From Jannaschia pohangensis (GTDB taxonomy: Bacteria > Pseudomonadota > Alphaproteobacteria > Rhodobacterales > Rhodobacteraceae): DNA of 64,000 bases. Below the pieces are notes generated by a model. It searched no databases. It was not told the origin of the DNA and worked only from the letters and a program-made list of their open reading frames with translations. Shown piece after piece: positions 16,823 through 25,657 of the stretch (position 1 is the stretch's first letter; every line of letters starts with the position of its first letter). Where the stretch lies: NCBI RefSeq assembly GCF_900113875.1, contig NZ_FORA01000001.1, positions 868,001 to 932,000 of the forward strand. The letters run 5' to 3'. A program made the translations under genes and the position numbers.

Positions 16823-18562
16823 TCAACCCTCGGGATAGAGAAATACCCCCTTCACCCATCCGGTGCCCGCCGCGCCCGCGTCGATCTGACACCAGGTCGC
16901 GGCCAAGATGGAGAGCTTTACGGAAACGTCGCCGGTCTCGAACCCGATGTTGTCGACGTCGGGCTGGCAATTGTTGATCAGCAGACCCCGCGCCAGACGG
17001 TCGATCTGACCCGTGGCGGGGGCCGCCACCTCGGGCGCGGAGCGCAGGACCAGATCGCTGCCCGCCGGGATATTGTGCAGTGCGAAGGTCGTGCCGTAGA
17101 CGCCGAAGGCCGGCACATCCCCCGCGCGCCAGTCGCCGTCGCCGACAGGCACGAGTGTCACGTCGATGATGTCACCGGCCAGGGACAGTGTCCCCGTCGG
17201 GTTTTCGGCCGCCGTGCCCGGGTTGGCGACGACCATCCGCCCGAGGGCCTGTTCAGAGGAGCCATCGGCGAACAGCGTCACCGCAATTTCGAGCGTCGCC
17301 TGTGTCTCGGCGCGGACCATGTAGAAGGTTTCGGCCACGGCACTCGTGAAAGCCCCGGTGTCCATTTCGCCCGTCGCAGTCAGTTTCCCGCTGGCGTCGC
17401 GCGCAAATTCGATGACGCCGACGGGATAGCTCGTCTCGTCGTGGATAGCCCAGGTTTCCGCAAGCCAGCTGTCGCCGTTCCGCATCGGGGCCGCTTCCGG
17501 CGCGGCGCCGGGCCTGCGCCGTGCCACGTCGCGGTTGTCGAGGTCGGGGTTGTAGGGGTCGAGGAAGCCTGCCCGGTCGAACACGCCGCGCCATTCCTCG
17601 GGGCTGGCGATGAGGGGGCCGAAGCGCCCGCCCTGGCAGGCGGCGACGTCACAGACATGGGGCGAGCGGGTGAGGTAGCCCTGATAATCGACGCCCCGAC
17701 GCGGGTGGACCAACCCGGCGAAATAGGCATCCTTCCCGCCGCCGAAGCCCATGCGCAGGATATGCGTGTCCTGGCTGTTGGGAAGGCGGAAGGCGACGAA
17801 ACCTTCCTCTCCGGTCGAGGTTTCGAAGAGAACGCCCTCGACCTCCAGGATGACCGTGCCCTGCCCCGCATAGGTCAGGATTTCCGCGCAAAGATCGACA
17901 TGCATGACCTCGGGACACTCCGACAATCCGAGAACCTGCATCTGCATGTTCACGAGACCCGTGGTGCCGCCATCAAGGTGATCGATATCGAGCGTGATCG
18001 ACGCGAAACCATCAAGGCCGGTCAGCTCATAGCTGCCGTACCAGAACCCCAATTCGGACGGCTCGGGGTCGGCAAAGGGGTTCGGCTCCCAGTTGATTTC
18101 CGGCAGGATCCCGCCCTCCGCCTCGAAGAAGGCGAACTGGCGGATCATGGCCTGTTCGGACCCCGTCGCTTGCGTGGGCCAGCCCTCGGCGCCGTTGGCA
18201 AAACGCAGCCCATCGGGGGTTTCGGTGTCGCGGGTGGCGGCCCATCTGCGCGAGGGGTCAAAGATCTCGACCCCCCAACTCCAATTGCCGTCGAACTTGC
18301 GGTCGCCATCGTGGCGGAATTCGAGAAGACCCCACCGACCGTCGGTATAGACAAAGACACCCCGGACCCGGCTGTTGTCTGCCGAGACGCGCGCCTCGAT
18401 CACGCCGCGGTCGGCATAGTCGCCCCAGACACGCCCGCCGTCCTGCACCAGACGAAGCTGGCCGAAAGAGCTGTCCCAGTTGCCGGACCAATCCTGCGCC
18501 GTGGCGACTCCCGACAACAGGATCAGACCAGCAAGGAAGGAGAATATGGATCGCAACATCAT
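16823..18562 (-). CDS. Exported protein of unknown function with C-terminal SH3-like domain
   Basis: 579 residues with a signal peptide (about 1-22, ending GVATAQ). The N-terminal region 'DWSGNWDSSFGQLRLVQDGGRVWGDY' is a beta-rich module seen in several exported proteins. The centre is Trp/Gly-rich without a recognisable fold. The last 85 residues ('HNIPAGSDLVLRSAPEVAAP', 'TWCQIDAGAAGTGWVKGVFL') look like a bacterial SH3 domain, which in the periplasm often binds cell-wall material. It lies 12 bases downstream of the VWA gene and is surely co-transcribed with it. Function not known. Confidence 0.75.
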   Translation of the reverse strand: MMLRSIFSFLAGLILLSGVATAQDWSGNWDSSFGQLRLVQDGGRVWGDYADRGVIEARVSADNSRVRGVFVYTDGRWGLLEFRHDGDRKFDGNWSWGVEIFDPSRRWAATRDTETPDGLRFANGAEGWPTQATGSEQAMIRQFAFFEAEGGILPEINWEPNPFADPEPSELGFWYGSYELTGLDGFASITLDIDHLDGGTTGLVNMQMQVLGLSECPEVMHVDLCAEILTYAGQGTVILEVEGVLFETSTGEEGFVAFRLPNSQDTHILRMGFGGGKDAYFAGLVHPRRGVDYQGYLTRSPHVCDVAACQGGRFGPLIASPEEWRGVFDRAGFLDPYNPDLDNRDVARRRPGAAPEAAPMRNGDSWLAETWAIHDETSYPVGVIEFARDASGKLTATGEMDTGAFTSAVAETFYMVRAETQATLEIAVTLFADGSSEQALGRMVVANPGTAAENPTGTLSLAGDIIDVTLVPVGDGDWRAGDVPAFGVYGTTFALHNIPAGSDLVLRSAPEVAAPATGQIDRLARGLLINNCQPDVDNIGFETGDVSVKLSILAATWCQIDAGAAGTGWVKGVFLYPEG

Positions 18563-18574
18563 CGCGTCCTTTCG

Positions 18575-20770
18575 TCAGTCAGAGGTCAGGGTGCCGTCAT
18601 CGGCATAGGAAAAGTTCGGGCCCGCGATGCTCCGCTGGATCATCTTGCGGGTCTCGATGGGCCGCAGACCCGCACCGGGCCGCACGCAGGCATAGAACAG
18701 AAGGCAATTCTGTCCCGCGCCGTCGCACATCAGCACATCATCGCCGCCCGCCGCATCGAAGGTCATCAGGCGGGTTTCGCGCGGATCGGTCGGCGCGTCG
18801 GGATAGCCCGTGGCCATTTCGCAGATGGTGGTGTCGTTGTCGCCCGCGCGGCAATTGCCATGGCCCGTGGTGGTCCAGCTTTCGTCGACGGGCGACGCGC
18901 GCCGCATCACCATCAAGCCGTCCGGGAACATGGCGGTCGGTTGCGTGCGGCAGATGTCTTCGCCCAACTGGGATCGTGCGACGGGGACCTGCGGCTCGGG
19001 GAAGATCGCGAAGAGGCCGACGGGGATCACCCCCGACTCCCGATTGCCGCCCGTCGACGGGACCGCGCCTGCGGCGGGGGCGAAGTCGTCGGCCGAGGGG
19101 GCAAGGCCGGTGCCCGACCCGCCGCCCGACGCCGCGAAATCCGAGGCAGCGGGCCCCGCGCCGGGCAAGGTCGGCTGGTCGACCGAGGCCAGCGTGCGGC
19201 GCGCCTCGGCCAGGCAACCGGTGTGGCCCGCCCCGACCATCGCGAGGCAACCCTGCCGCGCGGGATCGGTCAGCGGGGCGAAATCGTCCGTGGTGGCAGC
19301 GGGTACGACCCGGCGGATCGGCTGGTGATCGCCCGGCACCGTCACGACGATGGCGCTGCGCGTGGCACCGCCGCCCTCCCGGCCCAGATTGACGCCCCAG
19401 ATGCCGGTCGGAAGGTAGAAGGGCCGCGGCTCGGCCCCGACGCCGGTTCCGCGCCGCCAATAGGTCCGGCCCCGGGGTTCACCGTCGTAGACAAAGACCG
19501 AGGGGCGGTCGACCGGCTGCCCCTCGGGCGAGAGCGCCTGGAGGAAGACCTGCGTCGCGTCGAAATCGAGTGTCACACGCGTCGGCGTCCCCGCCAGAAC
19601 CTCCACCTCCTGCTCGACCGTCGTCGTGCGGTCGATCGTGCCGCGCAGCAGATAGCGACCAGGCGGGATGGCCGTGTCGACGGCGGCGGGCGTCTTGAGG
19701 AAGGGCGCGCTTTCGTCCGCGACGCCGTTCGCGACAGGGAAGATGTCGATATAGACCGAGGCCGTCGGTCTGACGGAGGATGGCGGTCTGGCGGCATAGT
19801 CGTAGGGTTGGGACGCGTTCACCATAACGTCGATAGCCAGCCGCCCGGCCAGAACACGTTCGATCACATGCGGCCCGGGCCCGTCGGGCACCTCGAAGGT
19901 CATGCGGATCGGATAGTCCTGCTGCGAGTTTCGGCGAAGCTCCAGCGCATGGACCCCGGGCGGAAAACGCCCGGTCAGGGAAATCTCGCGTCCATAGTTC
20001 TGGGCCAGATCGAAGCGCTCCGCATCCACCGAGGTGACGGCAATGTCGCGGGCGTTCAGCACTGGCCCGCCCTCCACATCCCGCAGGATCAGCGTCACGT
20101 CGCGTTCGGTCGAGACGGGTTGCGGCGCGGGGGCCGGGGGCGGAGGTGCCACGTTGACCACCTGGTTCAGGGCGTCCCGCAACTGGCCCGCATTGGCCGC
20201 CGACAGATAGAGACCGCCCGTCCCCTCGGCCAGGCAGCGCAGGGCGACTTCGTCTTCCGCCGCAAGGTCGAAACCGACGACATGGGCGGTAAAGTCGATG
20301 CCCGCCGTCTCCAACTCGGCGCCCAGGGCGCAGGGGTCGGCCTCGCAGGTTTCCACCCCGTCGGTCAGCAGGACGACTGTCGCCGCCTCTTCGGTGTAGC
20401 GCAGCCCCTCGGCGGCCATGCGGACGGCATCGGTCAGCGGCGTCTTGCCGCGCGGCGTCACCCCCGCCGCCGCCGACAGGATGGCGGGCACGGTCTGTGT
20501 GGCGGGACCCGATGGCACGATGGTTTCGATGTCGCCGCAATTGCCCCGCTCGCGGTGACCGTAGGCCATGAAGCCGATGGATTGCTCGGGCGCGGCCTCG
20601 GACAGGACGGAGCTAAGGGTTTCGCGCGCGATCTCGATCTTCGTGCGCCCCTCGATCTGACCCCACATCGACCCGGAGCCGTCGAAGACGATCATCAGGT
20701 CATCCGCCGCTTGGGCGGGCGCGACCAGGGTCGCAAGGGCAAGGCAGGCGGCGGACAGGTGGCGAAGCAT
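18575..20770 (-). CDS. Exported von Willebrand factor A domain protein
   Basis: 731 residues. Signal peptide 1-21 (ending PAQAA), then a VWA domain at about 23-205 with an intact metal site: 'DGSGSMWG' (Asp30, Ser32, Ser34), 'GKTPLTDAV' and 'LLTDGVETC'. The middle (about 215-480) contains repeated beta-sandwich-like segments ('LILRDVEGGPVLNARDIAVTSV', 'GVHALELRRNSQQDYPI'). A Pro/Ala/Gly linker (about 535-585) leads to a Cys-rich C-terminal domain. VWA domains bind ligands or subunits through Mg2+. First of two coupled genes, followed 12 bases later by the SH3-like protein. Confidence 0.85.
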   Translation of the reverse strand: MLRHLSAACLALATLVAPAQAADDLMIVFDGSGSMWGQIEGRTKIEIARETLSSVLSEAAPEQSIGFMAYGHRERGNCGDIETIVPSGPATQTVPAILSAAAGVTPRGKTPLTDAVRMAAEGLRYTEEAATVVLLTDGVETCEADPCALGAELETAGIDFTAHVVGFDLAAEDEVALRCLAEGTGGLYLSAANAGQLRDALNQVVNVAPPPPAPAPQPVSTERDVTLILRDVEGGPVLNARDIAVTSVDAERFDLAQNYGREISLTGRFPPGVHALELRRNSQQDYPIRMTFEVPDGPGPHVIERVLAGRLAIDVMVNASQPYDYAARPPSSVRPTASVYIDIFPVANGVADESAPFLKTPAAVDTAIPPGRYLLRGTIDRTTTVEQEVEVLAGTPTRVTLDFDATQVFLQALSPEGQPVDRPSVFVYDGEPRGRTYWRRGTGVGAEPRPFYLPTGIWGVNLGREGGGATRSAIVVTVPGDHQPIRRVVPAATTDDFAPLTDPARQGCLAMVGAGHTGCLAEARRTLASVDQPTLPGAGPAASDFAASGGGSGTGLAPSADDFAPAAGAVPSTGGNRESGVIPVGLFAIFPEPQVPVARSQLGEDICRTQPTAMFPDGLMVMRRASPVDESWTTTGHGNCRAGDNDTTICEMATGYPDAPTDPRETRLMTFDAAGGDDVLMCDGAGQNCLLFYACVRPGAGLRPIETRKMIQRSIAGPNFSYADDGTLTSD

Positions 20771-20850
20771 GGCAAATCTCGTTTCTTGAAATCAGGGGAT
20801 GGTCTGGCAGGGGCGCGGCGCGCGCCCGTCACCCGGATGGGTGACCCGGG

Positions 20851-21897
20851 TCAATTTCCCGGCCACCAGGTTGTCAGGCCTCCCACATCGCCGCCGTCCC
20901 GGACCGGAACGGCCAGCACCTCGGCAGGGCAGGCGATCAATTGCGAACAACTGTTGGGATGGTCGCGGCCAAGGTCGGGGTTGCACAGGATCGGGCCGCC
21001 CGTCTCGGGCAGATCCCACAGCCAGCTGGTCTGGTTCCGGGTACCGGGGATGAACCCCTGCCCGCTCTTGTCGGCGCGGGTACAGGTCAGACGATCCCCG
21101 TCGAGCGTGCAACTGCTGACCGTGTTGATCCGTGCCTCCGTTGCATCGTCATTCAGCCGCAGCTCCAGCAGTTGCCCGCTTTCGGTGACCACATAGGGAG
21201 AGCGGCGGCAGGTCTCGGTCTCCACAAGGCCCACGATCGTTTCCGGCGTCACTTCGTCAGGGTCGAGCCCGTCTTCGGCCGCCGCCATGGCCAGCGCTTC
21301 GGGCGGAAGGTTGGAGAACATCTCAAGCATCTGGCGGCTTTGCGCGGTGCGCGGGAAGATCGCATAGACGCCGGTTACGGGAAGCGCCTCCTGCGTGACA
21401 TCGCTCCAGGGGCCTTCCTGCGGATCGGCCTGCCGCACCGGCGGCGGAGTGGCGGCGAAGGCTTCGGGCGTGGCGCCCGGCATCATCACCTCGAACGTCG
21501 CGGGGCAGCGGCGCAGCAACGTGGGCCGCCCGCCCCCATCTTCGCGGGTCAGCGCCAGCTCTCCGTCGGGAAGGAAAGTCAGCCGCTTGATGTCGCGCTT
21601 GCCGTCGGTCGCGGGCACGGCCAGCCCCCCGTCCTCAACGGTGCCGATCCGGCACATCGCGTGATCCGCACTCGCCCAATCGCAGAGGTATCCGCCGGTC
21701 GTGGTGACCCCGGAAAGGCCCATGTCCCGGCTCAGGAACTGACCGTCGCCCGCCAGAAACCAGCCCGAGGTCGGGCAGGCCAGATCGGGGGGCAGCAACT
21801 TGTCGTGGAAATAGCCGGTGTCGGCGGCGAAGGGTTCGTCCTGCGCCAATGCGGGAGCGGCGGACAGCAGGGTCAGACAGGCAAGGGCAAGGCGCAT
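20851..21897 (-). CDS. Exported Cys-containing protein of unknown function
   Basis: 348 residues with a signal peptide (MRLALACLTLLSAAPALAQ). The mature part has about ten Cys in short motifs ('DLACPTSGWF', 'LCDWASADHAMCRIG', 'LLRRCPATF', 'CRRSPYVV', 'VSSCTLDGDRLTCTR', 'CNPDLG', 'CSQLIACP'), consistent with several disulfides. The 'VTGVYAIFPRTAQSRQML' segment resembles 'PVGLFAIFPEPQVPVARSQL' in the VWA protein encoded 80 bases downstream, so the two share a domain. Divergent from the 1170-residue protein, with 132 bases between starts. Function unknown. Confidence 0.75.
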   Translation of the reverse strand: MRLALACLTLLSAAPALAQDEPFAADTGYFHDKLLPPDLACPTSGWFLAGDGQFLSRDMGLSGVTTTGGYLCDWASADHAMCRIGTVEDGGLAVPATDGKRDIKRLTFLPDGELALTREDGGGRPTLLRRCPATFEVMMPGATPEAFAATPPPVRQADPQEGPWSDVTQEALPVTGVYAIFPRTAQSRQMLEMFSNLPPEALAMAAAEDGLDPDEVTPETIVGLVETETCRRSPYVVTESGQLLELRLNDDATEARINTVSSCTLDGDRLTCTRADKSGQGFIPGTRNQTSWLWDLPETGGPILCNPDLGRDHPNSCSQLIACPAEVLAVPVRDGGDVGGLTTWWPGN

Positions 21898-22029
21898 GGA
21901 ACGGGTCCGGGATTGAAGGGCGTTGCATTACGCTAGCCCGCGCAGGCGCACCACCGGGTCACCCATTTGGGGGACACGCCTCGCCGCGCGCCGATGCAAG
22001 GCTCGGGAACCGCCTGTCCCGGAGCCATC

Positions 22030-25000
22030 ATGCACCTTGCCCTGTCCCTTTGCCTTGCCGCCGCGACGCTGACGATGCCGGGGGTCGCGCGGGGCCAGTT
22101 CTTCCCCGACGTGACCGCCGACCCCGAGCTCGCCGCGCGGGCCGAGATCGCGGCACAGATCGCGGCGGGCCGGGACGCCGCCCTATCGCAACCGCAGGAG
22201 GTCGAGCCGTTGTCGGACATCGCCCCCGAGGAGCGTGCCTGCGAGTCCGGGGCGTTGGCGGCCTGCGCCCTCGACGATCCCAAGATGGCACTGGCCACGT
22301 TCTGTGACGCCTGGACCGATGCCCGCGACCCGACCGGTTGCGCGGGGCTGGCCGAACGGGCGGAGGTCACGCCCCTTCGCCTTGCCCGCGCCATTGCCCT
22401 GACCGAAGGCGCGTTTCTGCCGCCCGAGGGGATTGCCGCCCAGGTCCGCAGTGACGCCGAAGCCGTGACCCGCGCGTCTGTGCTGGCCAGCCGGGGTCAA
22501 AGCCCAGAGCTTGACCTGTCCGGCCCGGCGCTGGCCCCGACCGACACGGGGACCACCGGCGATGTCACGCTGGACGACATCCTGCCGAACGGGATCGCGC
22601 CGGGGCAAAAGGGCCTCGACGCCGCTGTGATCGCCGTGATCATGCACCCGCGCGTCACCCGCGAGACGCAGCCCGCCCTTCTGACGGAACTGCGCAACCG
22701 GCTGTCGCCCGACCAACGCGCCATGTTGCCCGAACCGCGCAGCACGCCCGCAACGCCGCCAGCTCGGCTGATCGGCGACCCGATGACCTGCGACGGCGGC
22801 AGCCTTCCGACCCGGATGCCCGCGTTGAACTACACGGAGTTCGACCTGCCGGAGGATCTGCACGGCGACGGGGCACTGACCGTCTGGATGGTGACCGATA
22901 CGATGATGCAGGACGTCCCGGTCGAGCGCGTCTCGGCCACCTCGGCCCGGATCTTCCTGCCGATGGCCCCCGAAGTCGGAAGCGATGGCGGCGGACCGGC
23001 GGGCCTTGTGCTGATGTTCGCGGACGGGGCGCGCGATATCACCCGGCGCTGCGCTTTGCGCGTCATCGAACTGACCCCGCCCGAGGCGCCCGCCGGGGCC
23101 CATGCCGCACTTCTGGCGGGGATGGCGGAGCTTGTCCTGACGACCAACGCCCTGTCGGGGGTGCTTGAGACGGGGCCCGTGTTTTCGGACGCGTATCAGA
23201 CGGATATGGCGGCCACGATCGGCGACCTCGAGACGGCCTATGCCGAGGCCGACCCCGCCAGCCGCCGGGCGCTGGATGCGATGGCCCATGCCTTGACCCG
23301 GACAGGCCTCGATGGGGCCACGCAGGCCTGGCGCACGCGCGACGTGATGGCCGATCTGCGCAGCCGCCAGCCGGTCGATGGCGGCTGGCTTCTGAACCCC
23401 GATGACCCGTTTTCGTTCCGGGTCCTGCCGGCGCAGGGCACGACGGAATTCTCCACTTTCGACACCGCGGCCTATGAACGCAGCTGTCCCGTCGACGCGG
23501 AAGAGCTGAACCGCTGGATTCGGATGCAGTTCGCCGCCGAATTCGGGACGGCCGGTCTGGGCAAGGGGTTGCTGACCGCGTCCTCGGTCGCGGCGAGCGC
23601 GTCGGCAGAGCTTTTCGTGGCGAGCGTCTCCAACAACAAGAAGGCGCGCCAGACCGCCTCGGCGGCTGTGGGCCTTGCCTATGCCGCCTATTCGATCCAC
23701 CTCGACTATCTCAAGGGCATGCTTCCGAGCAGCCTTCCCTCTCTGGACGCGGATATCTGGAACCCCGTCATCCACGAGGATGAGCCCAACCTTCGGGTCT
23801 ACCTCGAACGGGTGCAGATCACGTCCAAATCCAAGGGGTGGGATTCGCGCAAGGCGGCGCTGGATGCGGCCATCGCCATCGCCGGGGCCCTGGGCCAGAA
23901 AGGCGCCGCCGGACGGGTCGGCGACATCGCCGACGATGCCGTCACGGCCGCCGCGCGCCAGCAGATCGGCAACCGGGCCTTTTCGCGGCTCGTCGGGAAA
24001 CCCGCGGCCGAGACGCAGGAAATGGTCTTCGACCTCATCTCGCGCCATCCGGCCTTTGCCGACGCGGCGGCAACGCTGACACGCGGAACGGCGGGGGCAA
24101 TCCTTGGGGAGGTCGACAACACGCTGGTCGGCGAGGCCTACAACAGGAGCACCGAGGGCGAAGCCGACTGGCGCACCATCCCGCCGGTGACCTGCAGGAC
24201 CGAGTTGCCGGTCCCGGAATGGGCCACGGTGCGGCTGGAGGACCCGAACCTGGTCTATGAGCGGGTCGAGGAGAACCTCTGGCGGCCCCTGAAATCGGGA
24301 CGCGCCGTCTTGATCGTGGAGCCGCGCGCCGAGGGCGATCGTTGGAGCGGCAAACCCCTGCCGGTCTTCCGGCAGGTCCTGACCGTGCCGCTGCTGCGCG
24401 CCGTTCGGGTGGAGTCGCCCGGTGCGATCCAGCCGGGCGAAGGCGCGGTTCTGGTGGCGGGGCTGGAGGGGGCGGCCTCCTCGGCCACGACGCTCGACTG
24501 GACGTTCGAGACGCCGGGCATCGTCCGCCACGACGTCACCTATGGGAACATGAGTGCCGCGATCTATTCGTCGCGCAACATCGACCACTATCCGCTGCGC
24601 GCACAGGCCGCGCCAACGGGTGATTTCCTGCCCGAAAGCGACGCGCCAAACCGGTTCGCCAGCTTCGTGATCCAGGCCGGAGAGCTGTGGCTGGTGCCGT
24701 CGCGCAACTGCGTCAATCCGGGCGGCAGCATGCAGATCTATGCTTTCGATGCCCGCACGGGCGATCCGGTCCCGGCCCGCGATCTGGTGTTCCGCACCGA
24801 CACGCGGGGCATCGACATCGACGGCACCGGGTTGGTGACCAGCACCCGGCGCGACGACTACGTCACCATTTCCGCGCGCGGTGTCGGGCGTAATGCGTGG
24901 AAGGGACAGGTCCGGATCCGCGCCGATTGCACCTGCGGCGCGGCGCGATTCGACCCGGGCCTCGTCACAGACGCTGGCGGCGGCGGACCCTTGTTGCCGA

Positions 25001-25542
25001 CAGGTCGGATTGGCGCCGATGGCGGTCGGGTGACCATGGGCAACATGACCGCCTGGCTGCCCGCCGTGCCCGGATGGGAGATTTTCGGCGTCAGCGGTCA
25101 GATTACGCTCAAGATTTCGGGCGACTATCAGACCACGGTCGAGCAGCCCTTTGTCCTCGACCTCATCATGACGGAAAACGAGACGCCCTTCGGTCCGGCC
25201 TGTCATCTGCTGACCGGGGGCACCTCCGCAAAATATCTCGGCACGCAGATGATGTTCGCGGCGCCGGGTCCGCTTCTGGCCAAAGCGGATGGCGACGAAA
25301 TGCGGGTCGGGGACTTTTCCGAAAGTCTGCTGACTTATTTTCTTGAGGATTTCGGCGGCCCGGACCGCGTTCTGGGGGCACGGCCCTCGGGTCCGACCCG
25401 GGTGCGCGTGGTCGAGTTGCGCCGCGATCATCTGGTGATCGAACTGTCGGGCCCCTTCCGGGCCGAGGGCTTTAGCCGCAGACCGGGCGAGCAGACCCGG
25501 AACGTCCACATCACCGCCCGGTTCGAGGCCAAACTGCCCTGA
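22030..25542 (+). CDS. Very large exported protein of unknown function
   Basis: 1170 residues. ATG 22030 has GGAG at 22020-22024 and starts a signal peptide (MHLALSLCLAAATLTMPGVA). No family is recognisable to me. The N-terminal third is helical with paired Cys ('ERACESGALAACALDD', 'CDAWTDARDPTGCAGL'). A membrane-like or small-residue helix lies at about 515-560 ('LTASSVAASASAELFVASVS...AAVGLAYAAYSIHLDYL'). The C-terminal third is beta-rich ('LVPSRNCVNPGGSMQIYAFDARTGDPV', a big-like segment) and ends with an aromatic beta region. It diverges from the three exported proteins on the other strand and probably works with them; this is inference from position only. Confidence 0.75.
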   Translation: MHLALSLCLAAATLTMPGVARGQFFPDVTADPELAARAEIAAQIAAGRDAALSQPQEVEPLSDIAPEERACESGALAACALDDPKMALATFCDAWTDARDPTGCAGLAERAEVTPLRLARAIALTEGAFLPPEGIAAQVRSDAEAVTRASVLASRGQSPELDLSGPALAPTDTGTTGDVTLDDILPNGIAPGQKGLDAAVIAVIMHPRVTRETQPALLTELRNRLSPDQRAMLPEPRSTPATPPARLIGDPMTCDGGSLPTRMPALNYTEFDLPEDLHGDGALTVWMVTDTMMQDVPVERVSATSARIFLPMAPEVGSDGGGPAGLVLMFADGARDITRRCALRVIELTPPEAPAGAHAALLAGMAELVLTTNALSGVLETGPVFSDAYQTDMAATIGDLETAYAEADPASRRALDAMAHALTRTGLDGATQAWRTRDVMADLRSRQPVDGGWLLNPDDPFSFRVLPAQGTTEFSTFDTAAYERSCPVDAEELNRWIRMQFAAEFGTAGLGKGLLTASSVAASASAELFVASVSNNKKARQTASAAVGLAYAAYSIHLDYLKGMLPSSLPSLDADIWNPVIHEDEPNLRVYLERVQITSKSKGWDSRKAALDAAIAIAGALGQKGAAGRVGDIADDAVTAAARQQIGNRAFSRLVGKPAAETQEMVFDLISRHPAFADAAATLTRGTAGAILGEVDNTLVGEAYNRSTEGEADWRTIPPVTCRTELPVPEWATVRLEDPNLVYERVEENLWRPLKSGRAVLIVEPRAEGDRWSGKPLPVFRQVLTVPLLRAVRVESPGAIQPGEGAVLVAGLEGAASSATTLDWTFETPGIVRHDVTYGNMSAAIYSSRNIDHYPLRAQAAPTGDFLPESDAPNRFASFVIQAGELWLVPSRNCVNPGGSMQIYAFDARTGDPVPARDLVFRTDTRGIDIDGTGLVTSTRRDDYVTISARGVGRNAWKGQVRIRADCTCGAARFDPGLVTDAGGGGPLLPTGRIGADGGRVTMGNMTAWLPAVPGWEIFGVSGQITLKISGDYQTTVEQPFVLDLIMTENETPFGPACHLLTGGTSAKYLGTQMMFAAPGPLLAKADGDEMRVGDFSESLLTYFLEDFGGPDRVLGARPSGPTRVRVVELRRDHLVIELSGPFRAEGFSRRPGEQTRNVHITARFEAKLP

Positions 25543-25657
25543 CGCGCCTGACCTGAATTTCAGGCCAAGTGTCGCATCTGGCGGCATTTTCCAACGGGGC
25601 GATTGCCCCTTCCGTCCCCTCTGGCTACTGCAGAGGCGGGAACGGAAGGGAACGGCT

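Noticed and set aside
16757-21196. An uninterrupted plus-strand reading frame of almost 1480 codons
   Set aside because: Its translation is low-complexity, Arg/Gly/Asp/His-rich, without motifs. The opposite strand carries three genes with signal peptides, ribosome sites and a VWA domain. It is a high-GC antisense shadow.
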